The notes under the pieces were generated by a model. That model was not told where the DNA came from. It ran no database searches and saw nothing but the letters and a program-made list of their open reading frames with translations. Below, in pieces: positions 1-11,315 of a stretch of DNA of 64,000 nucleotides. The position numbers and the translations under genes are program-made. This DNA comes from Orientallactaga sibirica. Taxonomy: Eukaryota; Chordata; Mammalia; Rodentia; Dipodidae. Position 1 is the stretch's first letter. Every line of letters starts with the position of its first letter. Where the stretch lies: assembly GCA_036365145.1 (NCBI GenBank), contig JAEOAD010000024.1, forward strand, positions 16,927,501-16,991,500, read 5' to 3'.

Positions 1-55
1 GAATTGAACCCAGGTTGTTAAGTATTGCAGGCAAACACCTTAACTGCAGAGCAAT
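1..55 (-). mobile_element. DIP-like tRNA-derived SINE, 3'-cut by window start
   Basis: It shows the reverse complement of the tRNA-like head: a B-box region (GAATTGAACC), the GCAGGCAAACACCTTAACTG segment and the AGCAATCT end. Confidence 0.7.
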
Positions 56-85
56 CTATGCAGACCTTCATAAGGTTTTGCTTCA

Positions 86-219
86 TTTTGAGGCAGGGTT
101 TTTATAGCCTCAGCTGGCCTTTTAATTCTTGTGTAACCAAGGTAGGTATTGAATTCCTGACCCTTCTGCCTCTATCTCCCAAGTGCTGGGATTGCACGTG
201 TGAGTCACCATGCCTGGTT
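86..219 (-). mobile_element. B1 SINE, divergent
   Basis: TTTTGAGGCAGGGTTT through CTCCCAAGTGCTGGGATT to CACCATGCCTGG is a reverse-complement B1 (7SL-derived). Confidence 0.75.
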
Positions 220-484
220 GTTGATAAGGGTTTTAAATTCGACTCCTATGTTTTAGATGCATTTCTGTTACTACCTACCCTAGTGTCAGTGTGACAGCCC
301 TCTGAAGCGTGAGGAGGACTGTGTGAGAAAAGCCGAGTGCTGATACTGAAACTGACTGACTTTCTTCTGAAAATCTTCATTTATAGGGCTGTAGTTGGAA
401 AAGCTAGTCTCTCGGTGGGTCTGTTGATCTAGAGGGATTTAAAAGGTTCAGAAGAAAATAAAGTACTCAAAATGATAAAATACT

Positions 485-701
485 GGGCTGGGGACATTGC
501 CTAATGGTTAAAGATGCTTGTTTGCAAAGCCTGATAGCCCTGGTTTGATTCCCCAGTGTCCACATAAAGCCAGATACACGAAGGGATGCATGCGTCTGGA
601 GTTCATTTGCAGTGGCAGGAGACCCTGGGATGCCCATACTCACACACACATACTCTTTTTTTTTTTTTTAAATAAACAAATGTTTTTTTTTTTTTTTTTA
701 A
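485..701 (+). mobile_element. DIP-like SINE
   Basis: It starts GGGCTGGGGACATTGCCTAA with B box TTTGATTCCCC and ends in a T/A-rich tail. Probable target-site duplication: AAAATGATAAAAT before it and AAAATGACAAAAT after it. Confidence 0.85.
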
Positions 702-917
702 AAAATGACAAAATCCCACCTCATGTGTAGTACACGTTTTGTGGGATTTATTTAATGATTACATGAGAAAGATGTTTAGCATTCATTTCTGGCACACTGT
801 CAAGATACAATAAATGTAAAATATGATTGAAACATAGAACTTTTAGGCCATCTGTCCATATCTTTAGAAATGACTTTACCTGACACAGACATGGGATTGC
901 AGAGCTGAAAGTGTCAG

Positions 918-1013
918 CTCCTCCCCTGCCTTCTCTTCCTCCTTTCTTCTTTTCTCCTCCTCCTCACCATTCTCTTTTACCTCCCCTTGCCTCCTCTTCC
1001 TCCTTTCTCTTAA
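918..1013. repeat. CT-rich low-complexity tract
   Basis: It is almost pure pyrimidine on the + strand. The opposite-strand open frame rich in Glu, Lys and Arg is an artefact of it. Confidence 0.85.
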
Positions 1014-1587
1014 AAATTTAAAGAGTTGGTAACGCTTTATTTTTGGATCAATTAATTCAGATAATAATGAATACACTATGTACATATTTTGGGATGGGTA
1101 TTAGGGAAAAAAAAAAAGCCCTCACTCATGGCAAATGACCTGTCCATACAGTGATCAGTTCCTGCCATGGAAGTGGGTGAGTCTTTCATGGGGAACTATA
1201 GAGAGCCTTGGGCACAAGGAGAGCCTGATTTCATAGGTGTTTGAGTTGAGACATGTACTTAAAAGCTATGTGGGGCTTTGGCTTATGGTCTAGTACCCTT
1301 TATAGCCTTGGGAACATTTTATGGCAGTATGATTCAGGGTGAATGGTCTTAGTGCAGAGTTTGTGCTGGGAATACCCATTTAAAGGCTATTTCCTACCAC
1401 CAGTGCCAACACCAGTCCAGGTAGAAAGAATTGTTGGTAGGAAACTCTAGTTGTGGTTCAGTTATTCCATGACTACCAAGGGAAGTGGCCATGAGAGGCA
1501 TGAGAACACATCATTTGTTTCATATCACTTCTGTTAAAATGAAAACCATTGTGTTGAGCATACTTTCCTAGTTCACCAGACAGTGCT

Positions 1588-1936
1588 TGTGGTGGTTTGA
1601 GTCAGGCGTCCCCCATAGACTTAGGTGTTCTGAATGCTAGTCTCCCTAGCTGATGGCAACTGGAAATTAAAGCCTTTTGGAGGAGGTGTATTGTTGGGGG
1701 CGGGCTTATGGGTGTTATAGCCAGTTCCCCCTTGCCAGTGTTTGGCACACTCTCCTGTTGCTATTGTCCATCTGATGTTGGCCAGGGGGTGATGTCCACC
1801 CTCTGCTCATGCCATCAATTTCCCCTGCCATCCTGGAGCTTTCCCTAGAGTCTGTAAGCCAAAATAAACCCTCCCCCCCCAAAGCTGCTCTTGGTCGGGT
1901 GATTTCTGCCAGCAGTGTGAACCTAACTGCAACAGT
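1588..1936 (+). mobile_element. Dispersed rodent repeat, class uncertain
   Basis: It reads TGTGGTGGTTTGAGTCAGGC, TTGGAGGAGGTGTATTGTTG and CTGTAAGCCAAAATAAACCC, a pattern I associate with an abundant rodent repeat, possibly an L1 3' end or LTR-related. The exact family is not settled here. Confidence 0.5.
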
Positions 1937-1974
1937 TCTTAATGCCAATCCAAAATATCATTAAAAACAAACTT

Positions 1975-2150
1975 GGACTACCAGGCATATTGGCAAGCAC
2001 CTCTAATCCCTGGGGAACAGAGACAGAAGGTCACTGGGGCTTGTTGGCCAGCCAGGCTGGTCTCATGGGTACACTCCAGGGCAATGACAGTCCTTGCCTC
2101 ATAAAAGGTAGATGGCATTCTGAGATAACACCCAAGGTTATCTTCTATGC
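1975..2150 (+). mobile_element. B4-type SINE fragment
   Basis: GGACTACCAGGCATATTGGC and GGTCACTGGGGCTTGTTGGC resemble the B1-like middle of B4 elements; no tRNA-like head is seen. Confidence 0.5.
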
Positions 2151-2450
2151 CCACATTTGTCATTTATGAGATCTTCCAAACACAGGTTTCAGGACCAGCC
2201 TTGGGTTATTTATTAACTGAGGTGAGGTGGATCACTGTCATTGATGTTAATGTTTATGATTGCAGAAGCCATATTGCCTTTAGCCAAAGTTTTAATTAAT
2301 GCATGCCTTTTGAAAGAGACCTTTTGGAGCTAAAAGTTTACCTTAAAATGTTTAATCTTCGGTTTGTAGATGTGTTTTGTTTGTGGTAGGCATGCCTGAC
2401 TTTCATTTCTGCTTAGATGTAGTGGATGAAATGTTGGTACTGCCATTTTT

Positions 2451-2705
2451 TTTTTTTGAGAGACAGAGAGAAATAGAGAGAGGAAGAGAGAGAGAGGGAG
2501 GGAGGGAGGAAGGGAGAGAATGGGCATGCCAGGGCCATTTCAGCCACTGTGAACAAACTCCAGACGTGTGTGCCCCCTTATGGGCAAGTGCAGCATTGCA
2601 CACGTGCGTAGGACTCAACATGGGACCTGGAGACCGAATGGGTGTTCTTAGGCTTGGCAGGCAGGCAGGCAGGCGCCTTTACCACTAAGCCGTCTCTCCA
2701 GCCCA
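2451..2705 (-). mobile_element. DIP-like SINE, long form
   Basis: The purine-rich (GA)n tail lies at the left and GCCGTCTCTCCAGCCC at the right. Probable 14-bp target-site duplication GTACTGCCATTTTT at 2437-2450 and GTACTGACATTTTT at 2706-2719. It carries the extra GGGCAAGTGCAGCATTGCAC block of the long form. Confidence 0.9.
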
Positions 2706-3105
2706 GTACTGACATTTTTATGCCAGGATGTCAAGTCTGATCATGCCCTGATGCCTGGCATCCTGAGCATATGTGAGGTTTTGTTGTTAGGAGTTCCTGT
2801 GTTCTTTAAACTGTGTATTGGTAATCTAGTAATTTTGTTGATTTTTACTTGTTAAATTAATTGTAAAAAGCCCAAAAAATCCAATCAACTTTTGTTATTA
2901 CATTACAGAGGGGTGTTAATTAAAATATTTATTTTGAGTAAGTTCTATATGAGTTGTAAACCTTCACGTGATAGCATTTGTTCTATTTGTTTGTATCTCT
3001 TACATGAGCCAAACAAATGTTGCGTTTAGATGCAGTGCAAGGAAGATAAGCCTTACATGTCAGCAAATGTGAGCTTATATTGACTCAAGTAAGAAAGACA
3101 ACCAA

Positions 3106-3460
3106 GGGCTGGAGGGATGGCTCAGTGGTTAAGATCACTTCCTGTGCAAGTGTGAGGGCCGGAGAGCCCCCTTGCATTGGCTCTCCAGGACCCGTATAAA
3201 CAGCTCCTATAAGGGTGTAGGTACATGAGAATCACTGGCACTCACAGGAAAAACAGCAAGCTCTGGGATCTGTTAGAGACTCCTTTGGCTCAAATAAGAC
3301 TGGAGGAAGAGTGATGGACTGAGACACCTAATACTCTGCTCTGGTCACTGCAGGTGACCTCCCCTGGCTGCAGGCAAGTGCATTGGGACATCCTATGGAC
3401 ACATGCGTGTGCATACACAACACACACACACACACACACACACACAACACACATGCACAT
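3106..3460 (+). mobile_element. B4-type SINE with (CA)n end
   Basis: It has a tRNA-like head GGGCTGGAGGGATGGCTCAG, then a CACTGGCACTCACAGG-type middle, and ends in a (CA)n tract at about 3420-3459. Confidence 0.7.
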
Positions 3461-3922
3461 GTGCAAAAGAAAGAACAAGGACAATCTAGCTATCAGAACT
3501 TCACATCTAGGTTTCATATTTAGTGAACATAAGTGATTTTCATGTTGTCTACACTCGCTGTTCTTGCCTCTAAAATAAACTTTAAAGTTTGGTTTTGCTT
3601 TTTTTTTTTTTTTGAGTAGGTAGGTTACAGAAAGTAACTATAGTTTTATATTCACAATAAACAACCCCAAATGTTTCTTGGAGATAGGCTGAAAACTCTT
3701 AATGACTTTTCTCCACTTGGATGTCTACATTGCTATATTTTCTCTTTGACTCCTTTCATCTTTATTACCAGAGAAATGTAAGGAATCATTGACTTTAGCA
3801 TTTCAATGTTATTCTCATTAACTTTGGTTTTATTAGGCTTCCCCTCTCTGCCTTATTTTAAATATACAATCCTACTTTATTAAATAATTTTAAGTACTTA
3901 CATATTGTTACAGTGAACTTTT

Positions 3923-4189
3923 TTTTGAGACAAGACCAGCAGACTGGCCTTTTTGTTTTTATGACAGAGAGAGAGAGATTGGGTGAGGTAGACAGAAAAT
4001 GAATTGGCGAGCCAGGCCCTCCCACCACTGCAGTTGAACTCCAGATACGTGCACCTGGTTGTGTGCATGTGCGACCGTGCATGCTTGTGTCACTTTGTGC
4101 GTCTGATTTACACGGGACCTGGAGAGTTGAACGTGAGTCCTTAGGCTTCACAAGCAAGTACCTTAACTGCTAAGCCATCCCTCCAGCCC
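3923..4189 (-). mobile_element. DIP-like SINE, long form
   Basis: It ends TAAGCCATCCCTCCAGCCC. A 14-bp target-site duplication TACAGTGAACTTTT lies at 3909-3922 and 4190-4203. It sits just upstream of the exon at 4382. Confidence 0.88.
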
Positions 4190-4381
4190 TACAGTGAACT
4201 TTTAATAGCTTCTTATATTGTTTATGGAGAAAAATGTCCAATTCATTGACTGATTTTTACCAGTCCTTTTCTTTGTTCAATTGGAAAATTTTTACTGCCT
4301 CATCTTTTAAAGGAATGACATCCCTTTACAGTTTTAGAAGTTCATGCTAATGCACTGATTTTCATAAAATGTTTTCTTTAG

Positions 4382-4577
4382 GCGCTTGAAGATTCCAGCT
4401 GCCTGAAAAGAAGTGGCCGAGACAGCGGGTACGGTGATACCTGGTGTCTGGACCGAGGTGAACTTCCTGTGCCTGCAGGCAGGCATCGGAGGGAAGATTC
4501 TTTTGAAAGCTTGGACTCCTTAGGGTCTAGATCATTGGCCAGCTGCTCCTCAGATATCACACTCAGAGGACGAGAAG
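4382..4577 (+). CDS. Lmo7: LMO7 exon, serine-rich segment after the CH domain
   Basis: This exon encodes [19 protein letters not shown] and, further on, [20 protein letters not shown], a serine-rich segment that follows the calponin-homology domain in LMO7. It follows a TTTTCTTTAG acceptor and ends at GAAG before GTTAGC. It enters in phase 0 and leaves one base that pairs with GT at the start of the next exon to make glycine. The serine-rich, basic sequence suggests a phosphorylated linker; that is inference. The CH-domain exon that should precede it is not in the window. Confidence 0.93.
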
Positions 4578-4605
4578 GTTAGCTCATTTTTGGCTGTCGG
4601 TTTAT

Positions 4606-4636
4606 TTTTATTTGTTTGTTTGTTTGTTTGTTTGTT
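4606..4636. repeat. (TTTG)n microsatellite
   Basis: Repeated TTTG units start 29 bp after the donor of the exon ending at 4577. Confidence 0.9.
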
Positions 4637-4804
4637 AAGATAAAATCAGTGGCAGAGGAAAGAGAAAATGGAATGAAAACTGTTTAAGAAAATTTATACC
4701 AAAAAGCAGATTTTAATAGAAACTTATATGACTTTGAGTTTCTTTGCTTTTCTCTCCCTCATAGTGATAATAGCTGCCAAGTTTTTCCTTCCATTTATTG
4801 TTTA

Positions 4805-5026
4805 TTTTTTATTTATTTATTTGAGAGCAACAGACAGAGACAGAAAGAGGCAGATAGATAGAGAGAGAATGGGTGCACCAGGGCCTCCAGCCACTGCAAA
4901 TGAACTCCAGATGCATGCACCATCTTGTGCATCTGCCTTACATGGATCCTGGGGAATCAAGCCTTGAACTGGGGTCCTTAGGCTTCACAGGCAAGCGCTT
5001 AATTGCTAAGCCATCTCTCCAGCCCC
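4805..5026 (-). mobile_element. DIP-like SINE
   Basis: It shows TTTATTTATTTGAGAGCAAC at the left and CTAAGCCATCTCTCCAGCCC at the right. Confidence 0.9.
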
Positions 5027-5246
5027 TCCCCCACTTTTTGACAGGACTTAAGATGGTTCACTGTGACTTGTTTTATCAGTGAGAATCTTTCTTTTCAGAT
5101 ACAGGCTTAACTGTTTGTTGTCCGTAAGGCCTGTTAGCTCTTATACACACACACATGCACACACACACTGGAAGAAGTCTGTTATTCTAGTTATTGATGA
5201 ATTTTTCCTTTTTCTTTTACCAAAAATATTTCAAAAAGTATTGTAT

Positions 5247-5458
5247 GGGCTGGAGAGGTGGCTCAGTGGTTAAAGGTATTTGCTTGCAAAGCCTGACGAG
5301 CCAAGTTCCATTCCCCAGTATCCAGGTAAGCCACATGCACTAATTGGCACATGCATCTGGAGTTTGTTCGCAGGGGCAGGAGGCCTTGGCATGCCATACT
5401 CCCTCTCTCGGTCTGCCTTGTTCTCTCTCTCTCTCAGATAAATAAATAAAATATTTTA
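5247..5458 (+). mobile_element. DIP-like SINE, first of a head-to-tail pair
   Basis: GGGCTGGAGAGGTGGCTCAG head, GTTCCATTCCCC B box, and a CT-rich then AAATAAAATATTTT tail. Confidence 0.92.
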
Positions 5459-5472
5459 AAAAGTAATTTACT

Positions 5473-5735
5473 GGGCTGGAGAGATGGCTTAGTGGTTAAG
5501 GCACCTGCCTTCTAAGCCTAAGAATGCTGGTTCCAATCTCCAGCGGTTCCAATCTCCAGGTCCCACGTTTAGCCAGATGCAAAGGGGCGCAATGCTGCAC
5601 TTGACCACAAGGGGGCATACACATCTGGATTTCGTTCGCAGCAGCTGAGAGGCTGCTGGCGCGTCCATCTCTGTCTTCCTCTCCCTCTCTCTCTGTCTCT
5701 CTCTCTGTCTGTCTCTCTGTGTCTCCCCCCCCAAA
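5473..5735 (+). mobile_element. DIP-like SINE, long form, second of pair
   Basis: It begins GGGCTGGAGAGATGGCTTAG, carries a GCAATGCTGCACTTGACC block, and has an imperfect tandem duplication of its B-box region. Flanking AAAAGTAATTTACT and AAAGGTAATTTACC form a target-site duplication. Confidence 0.92.
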
Positions 5736-6261
5736 AAGGTAATTTACCAAAAAAAAGGAAACTATGTTAATAATCTTTGAATGGATAACGTGGCAGTAGA
5801 GAGCATCTTTTGGTTCTTCAGGGTCTGTGCTAATGTAAGATAACAAGTGTGACAAGGAACCTCCATTCACGATCACAAAGCTGTGGTTAAATCTTGTCAT
5901 TTAAATGCATGTGTCATACCTGTGATTGCTGTGTGGTGTTAACAGTTTGTGACTAAGTAGATAGCCTGAATTGACTAGGTAGAATCTGTTAGATTTTGGG
6001 GTCAGGATAGAGGCACTGAGAAAAATGTTTCTTTTGATGTTGTTGTTCATAAGGAAGAATGAGAGAGACCCTTCTGGGTCTTAACTCTAAAGCAAAGGTG
6101 AAAGGAGGAAAATGAAAGAAGAAGCATACAAAGGCAGTTTGTCCTGGTAGAGCCTCTGCTGCCTGGTCATGGAATCATCTAATGGATTTGGGGTCAGGAA
6201 AGAGGCACCAAGACAAACAGTTTCTTGAGTTGAATACTTTACTGCAAAGGGTGAGAAAGAC

Positions 6262-6435
6262 TGGTGTGGGAAAGGGAGAGCGGGGAGAGGGGAAAATGTT
6301 GAGGGAGGGAGGGAAGAAGAGAGGAAGGAAGAAAAGAAAGAGAAAGAGGGAGAGATTAGTGATACATGCACCAGGAATAGGAAAGTCAAGAGAAAGAGAG
6401 AAAAGGCCAGAGAGAGGGTTTTATGGGAAGAGGAG
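6262..6435. repeat. Purine-rich tract
   Basis: GGGAGAGAGGAAGG-type sequence with occasional interruptions; open frames on both strands here are low-complexity artefacts. Confidence 0.75.
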
Positions 6436-6482
6436 GGAAGCTGTCCTTTGAGGGAGGAGTCATACATTTCTGAAAATGCTGA

Positions 6483-6570
6483 GCATATAGGTCAGTCAGT
6501 GCTAGAGCACTTTCTGAGCATGCATGATGCCCTGGTTCAACCCTTAGCACTGATAAAACAAACGAACAAA
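6483..6570 (+). mobile_element. ID-type SINE, divergent
   Basis: CAGTGCTAGAGCACTTTCTG, GCATGATGCCCTGGTTCAAC and CCTTAGCACTG match the tRNA-Ala-like ID head; it is followed by an A-rich tail. Confidence 0.65.
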
Positions 6571-8165
6571 CAACCAACCTTCCCCCTTACAATATTCCTG
6601 TGCTTCCACCACCATCACCAGGAAGAAATGAAATGTTCTGACTGCGAATTTGTGCTAGACTGTTAGGGAGTCACTTTGCTCATGATGGACGTCATGTTCC
6701 TAAATGATTCTCCTAAGACTTTTGTTATGAAGAATGCCAAGCATCCGAAAATGATGCAGAATGAATTTGTTTTCCCAAAGTTAACTAACACGGCATGAAA
6801 AAGTAAGTTCCTTCACTTTGGTGGTAGGAACAGCCACATTCAGAAGATGTGAGTGGCCAAGCATTAATCTTTGTATTGGTGCTGCACTTTGGGGCTATTT
6901 GCTATCTAGATGTGATATTTTCGGAATCCAGATGACATTAATGATGCCTGTAAGAAAATGCATCCAAGTTGATCATTTGTCTGAGTGATGATTAAAGGTG
7001 TCAGTACACCTGGAGACTGAAAATGCTGTCCCCACTGTGTTACTTTGTCCTCACTGAATATGGCATGCAGTGTTCGGATTTACAGGTGGCCATCAAAGGA
7101 TAAGAAAGGGAAAGATTGTAGGTTTGTGGGCTTGTGCAGATTCACCATTCAAATGTGTGGAATCCAGGCCTTACTTGGGTCTCATGTCCAGAATATGTAA
7201 CCCAAGCCAAGAGCATTTTGCTTTCTGGTCTGTGGAAAGGAGTTGCAAAGAAACTTCCTTTAAAGAGTGGGGAGGTCGTGGCAATTCTAACAAGGGGAGA
7301 GGAGGGAGAGAGAGGTACTAAGAGACAGATGCTCTTCTCTGCTTAGTACATCAAAATTCTACTACCCACAAGATTATAGCGGATGGTCACCATGGTTCGG
7401 ATGCTAGTTTTAGGATAAGATAAACTGTAAGTTTTCAGAGTTTTGTATGAAAACATACCAGGAGTGATATTTATGCAAACAGAAACTATTAGCTAATGAA
7501 AGTTTTTAACTTTAAAACGTCAAGAGTTGGATAGTCTGTGGTTTTTAAAATTCTGCATGTATGATTTGGTAAGAATCATGCACATGCTTTTCCTGATGTA
7601 AGAGAAAGGCCCTATGTCTTAGGAGATGGTGAGAAAAAGAACTGGCTTATCGACCCGTAGTCTCCCTAGCCATGGCCACCTATGTGTGTCATTTTCTGCC
7701 CTGTCTGTCTCCATAGTACAGCTGGCTGTCAGCCTGTTCCTAAGGACCATTCTCAGCTGTTTACTGCACTTTCATTCCTGGCAAGAGGGAGGACACGAAT
7801 TGTTGTCGGGTCAAGTTGACCTTGCCTTTGGGTCAGGTTAATCCTGAAGGTGATGTGTGCTGGGGGCCTGTAGCTGTCATATAAGGCCCAGGGAGAGCTC
7901 AGTGGGAACCATACTTGTAAAATGTTTTATTATTTATTTATTATTATTTTTTTTACAAATGCACATGACATGTGATAGGGAGATAGAAGAGCAGGGAAGA
8001 GATTGCTCCATTTGGATCCACACTGCTGTTCTCTTTTCCTTCTTTTCTTATAGTGCTTTTCACAGACTAGGCTTTTCTTTAAAGGTGATATATTATTGTT
8101 TTTATCTGTCTCATGAAGCTAACCCTAGGGTCTATCAGCTTTTCCACTTTGCTTTTAAATGATTT

Positions 8166-8177
8166 ATTTATTTATTT

Positions 8178-8224
<47 letters not shown>

Positions 8225-8372
8225 GGCATGCCAGGGCCTCTAGTCACTGCAAATGAACTCCAGATGCATGTGCCCCCTTGTGCATCTGGCTTGTGTGGGA
8301 CCTGGAGAATCGAACCAGACTCCTTAGGCTTTGCAGGCATGCGCCTTAACTGCTAAGCCATTTCTCCAGCCC
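8166..8372 (-). mobile_element. DIP-like SINE
   Basis: A (GA)n block is followed by GCCATTTCTCCAGCCC. A perfect 12-bp target-site duplication TTTAAATGATTT lies at 8154-8165 and 8373-8384. Confidence 0.93.
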
Positions 8373-9011
8373 TTTAAATGATTTTTTGAACCAATACACA
8401 GCATTCTTAGTATATCATCTTTCAGTTCTGTCTCCTTATGAAGGCAAAAAGGACGACTCCTTTGGGCCTTGGGATGTCATCCAGTCTGTCCTCTCTAGTG
8501 TGGCATTCTTGTTCATGAGACTGACCTGATAAGGGTCATTTATTCCCCTTTGCAATCTTGCACAGTCTTCCCTTATCTCTCCCTGCTGTAAATTTGATGG
8601 CCATCCTATTTTACATTACTAGGATTCTGTAGAATGATTCTACTGTCCTATTTTAGCATCTGTGACTCCACCACTAGATTTTATTCCCATGTATTGATTG
8701 TATCAGCAAATGCCATGAGATGTCCCAAAGGCAGAGAAAATGGGGAAGGAAAAAACTTGAGCAGGGAATTGGGAACTTTTCCGTTCAGCATGTGCCACAG
8801 CAAAAGAATGTGGTGCACGCGCCTCCCGTATGCAAAGCCACTTCCTCTAATGGATCTTATCACAACTTCACGACAAATTTCTAAAAATATTCCCACAGTT
8901 AGCAGTTGCAGCCCCGGGTTGCCAAGGGAGAGACAGAGCAGACACTCTGCTTTGGGGGCTTCCCGAGGAATCATCTGGATGGTAAATCGAGTTCTTGTGC
9001 CTTCTTGATAG

Positions 9012-9264
9012 GTTCAGAAAGTGACACCGAGTGGGAATTTACGTTCAAAATGCAGGATTATAACAAAGATGACATGTCTTATCGGAGGATCTCAGCTATT
9101 GAGCCCAAGTCTGCTTTACCATTCAACCGCTTCTTGCCTAACAAAAGTAGACAGCCGTCCTATGTGCCAGCACCCCTGAGGAAGAAGAAGCCAGACAAAA
9201 ATGAGGATAACCGAAGGAGCTGGGCAAGCCCTGTCTATACAGAAGCAGATGGAACCTTTTCAAG
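9012..9264 (+). CDS. Lmo7: LMO7 exon, start of DUF4757-type region
   Basis: The exon encodes [20 protein letters not shown] followed by MSYRRIS, then a proline/lysine-rich stretch ([36 protein letters not shown]) ending in TEADGTFS. This is a highly conserved piece of LMO7 and LIMCH1. It holds the first DD-x-x-x-R motif (KDDMSYRR). The acceptor is TTCTTGATAG and the donor is AAG/GTACAG. It leaves phase 2 (AG), and this phase is kept at every junction through the 14288 exon, so several splice partners stay in frame. Confidence 0.95.
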
Positions 9265-9643
9265 GTACAGGCATGTGATGGAGTTCTGGGGTTCTGAATG
9301 CTCTCTGCCTTTGTAAGAGATTTAAAAGTTTTTTAAAAAGGTCTCTTAAAATGTATTTGGTAGACAATACATCTTATTCGTGGGAAATTCTTTCGCTACC
9401 TCTATTTTTAGTTCTAAGTCTGTTGAAGGGGCTGGCTCTGTTTTAGAATGTCAGCGTAACGCCAGGTCTTCTTTCATAGGCACGCCTTCAGTCTATTGGT
9501 ATTTTCCAATTCATTGGCTCGCTGAAAGGTTCATCATGAGCCATGCAGTGTCTTCTTCCATGGCTTTGATTTATTGATTTCTTTTGTTGACCTGCTTGTT
9601 TTTGTGGGCATGAAAAGAATCCTTTCACTTCCCGTCACATTAG

Positions 9644-9883
9644 CAGAGCACAGCGCGATTTTTCAGAGGCAACTTTCTGTAAGGAAGCCTGTGCTTCTGA
9701 AAGTGGTTCAGATGCTGATGACGAGCGCAGGTTGCCTGACGTGATTCTGGATGACTTAGCCAACCATAGATTCCGAGTGAAAAAGAGGCCCGAGGGTGTC
9801 ATCTCACACACCGCCTCTCTCAACTCTTGTGCACAAATCTTTCCTCCTGATATCTTAACCACTGGGCTACATGCACTGACGAG
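9644..9883 (+). CDS. Lmo7: Candidate LMO7 cassette exon with a DD motif
   Basis: An 80-codon open stretch is bounded by a CATTAG acceptor and an ACGAG/GTCAGA donor, and is phase 2 on both sides exactly like its neighbours. It encodes an acidic serine stretch (CASESGSDADDERR) followed by LPDVILDDLANHRFRVKK, which fits the DD-x-x-x-R repeat of the neighbouring exons. The acceptor is a tandem TAG/CAG, so the exon can start at 9644 or 9647 in frame. I do not recall it in the main human isoform; it is an alternative exon by inference. A relic exon no longer spliced is the other possibility. Confidence 0.6.
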
Positions 9884-10221
9884 GTCAGAAGTATATTTGT
9901 CATGCATCTGGGTGTCTTACCATACTGCTGGTTGAATTCAAAAAGTAACACCCAATCTGTTTGGAATTTGTCTTTCTCTTAACCCAGCTTCCAGCTCAGT
10001 GTTTTTTGGCCACATTTATCTAGCTCTTCTCTAACAGAATAAAACGAGGTGCTGCTGCAATGCCTTAACTTTGTTCTAGGAGCTGTGGTGATGAGAAGGG
10101 GAGTTAATTTGCTTCATTCACAGTGGTGTAAACTTTGTGCGGCGGAATGCATGCCCTTTGGTGTTGTTTGCCACAAATTGCTCACGCCATCCCTTAACTT
10201 CTGGTTGGATATTTTGAACAG

Positions 10222-10500
10222 TAACCAGAGGAGGACTTGGGGCACCAAGATGGAGAACTGGTCAACCACTCAAGAAACTTGCATCTCCTCTTGTTATTTG
10301 GAAGAGGAAGAAGAAAAACTCTCAAGCATCCCTAACCTTGTCAAGGATGACTTCTATGTGCGCAAGCTAAGTCCCATCATGCCAAGCCCGGGCAGTTCTG
10401 ATCAGTTTCTCCCCAAGTGTTGGACTCCCGAGGAAGCGAGCTGGAAAAGAATAAAAAGGGAAAACTATAAGCCCTGGTATAAGGAGTTTCAGGGATTCAG
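10222..10500 (+). CDS. Lmo7: LMO7 exon, DUF4757-type region
   Basis: The exon encodes NQRRTWGTKMENWSTTQE, a short acidic run, then SIPNLVKDDFYVRKLSP and WTPEEASWKRIKRENYKPW, ending at KEFQGF. It carries another DD-x-x-x-R motif (KDDFYVRK). The acceptor is TTTTGAACAG and the donor AG/GTTTGT is weak in its last positions. It is phase 2 on both sides, so it can be skipped without a frameshift. As I recall, human LMO7 has isoforms both with and without this block. Reading on past the donor gives only an intronic tail. Confidence 0.92.
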
Positions 10501-10659
10501 GTTTGTCCCTGTGCATGTTTCTGTTCTCCAGTGCTCTTCCCCACTCTCCCGACCTGGTATATCCTGTGTGCATTTTATATGATAGATAGAGAAGAGCTGA
10601 TTTATCCTCCAGCATCTATAGATGTTGTAATTGAAGAAAAAACATGTTTAAATTTAAAC

Positions 10660-10796
10660 CTGAGGGCTGGCAGTGGCAGAACATATCTAGAATCCCAGTA
10701 CTTTGGAGGTTGAGGCAGGAGGATTGAAAGTTTGAAAGAAGCCTGGGTTACATAGTAAGATCCTATCTCAAAAAAAAAAAAAAATAAATAAATAAA
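10660..10796 (+). mobile_element. B1 SINE
   Basis: AATCCCAGTACTTTGGAGGT, CATAGTAAGATCCTATCTCA and a poly(A) with AAATAAATAAATAAA tail. Confidence 0.85.
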
Positions 10797-10803
10797 AGAG
10801 AGG

Positions 10804-11147
10804 GGGCTGGGGAGATGGCTCAGTGTGTAAAGTTCTTACCATGTAAACATCAGAATCTGAGTTCAGACCCTCAGTACCCATGTAAATGCCGGCCATGCAT
10901 GGTGGTACTCACCTTTGAGGAGGCCGAGGGGAGATCCGCGGGACTTACTGGCTAAGCTTGTCTGGCCAGATTAGTGAGCTCTGGCTTCAGGAGAGACCCT
11001 GTTTCAGGAACTGATGCAGAGTGATTGAGGAAGACACTGATGTCACCCTCTGGCTGACACGTGCACCTGCGCGTGTGCGCACGTATGCACGTACTCACGT
11101 GCACGTAAATATGCATACACACACATACCACATATACGCACGCAACA
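10804..11147 (+). mobile_element. B4-type SINE
   Basis: tRNA-like head GGGCTGGGGAGATGGCTCAG, then a B1-like GGTGGTACTCACCTTTGAGG middle, and a tail of alternating purine-pyrimidine (GTGCGCACGTATGCACGTAC). Confidence 0.8.
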
Positions 11148-11315
11148 AAAACAAAGGGCCACAGCAACAAACGAAATGAAGCTAAGCCTTAGTCTCTGCA
11201 TCTGTGAAAGCCTTCTTTTATATATATTCATAGATTGGCACTGATTCCCATCGTGTTATTCTTCTCCAACTCTTTATCTCCTCTTCTTCCTCCTTTTCTC
11301 CATGTCACTTCACAG

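Larger units (their letters stand above)
220..4381. other. Intron upstream of first visible LMO7 exon
   Basis: Apart from the listed SINEs and CT tract, this is AT-rich sequence with no exon, promoter or RNA gene that I can support. The CH-domain exons are not here. Confidence 0.7.
4578..9011. other. LMO7 intron, 4.4 kb
   Basis: It holds the listed repeats. About 5750-6260 and 6570-8150 are unique intronic sequence with no supported gene; short open frames there lack splice sites and homology. Confidence 0.7.

Noticed and set aside
9265..9643. Open frame of about 65 codons starting at 9380
   Set aside because: No acceptor and donor pair with phase 2 encloses it, and the peptide matches nothing recognised.
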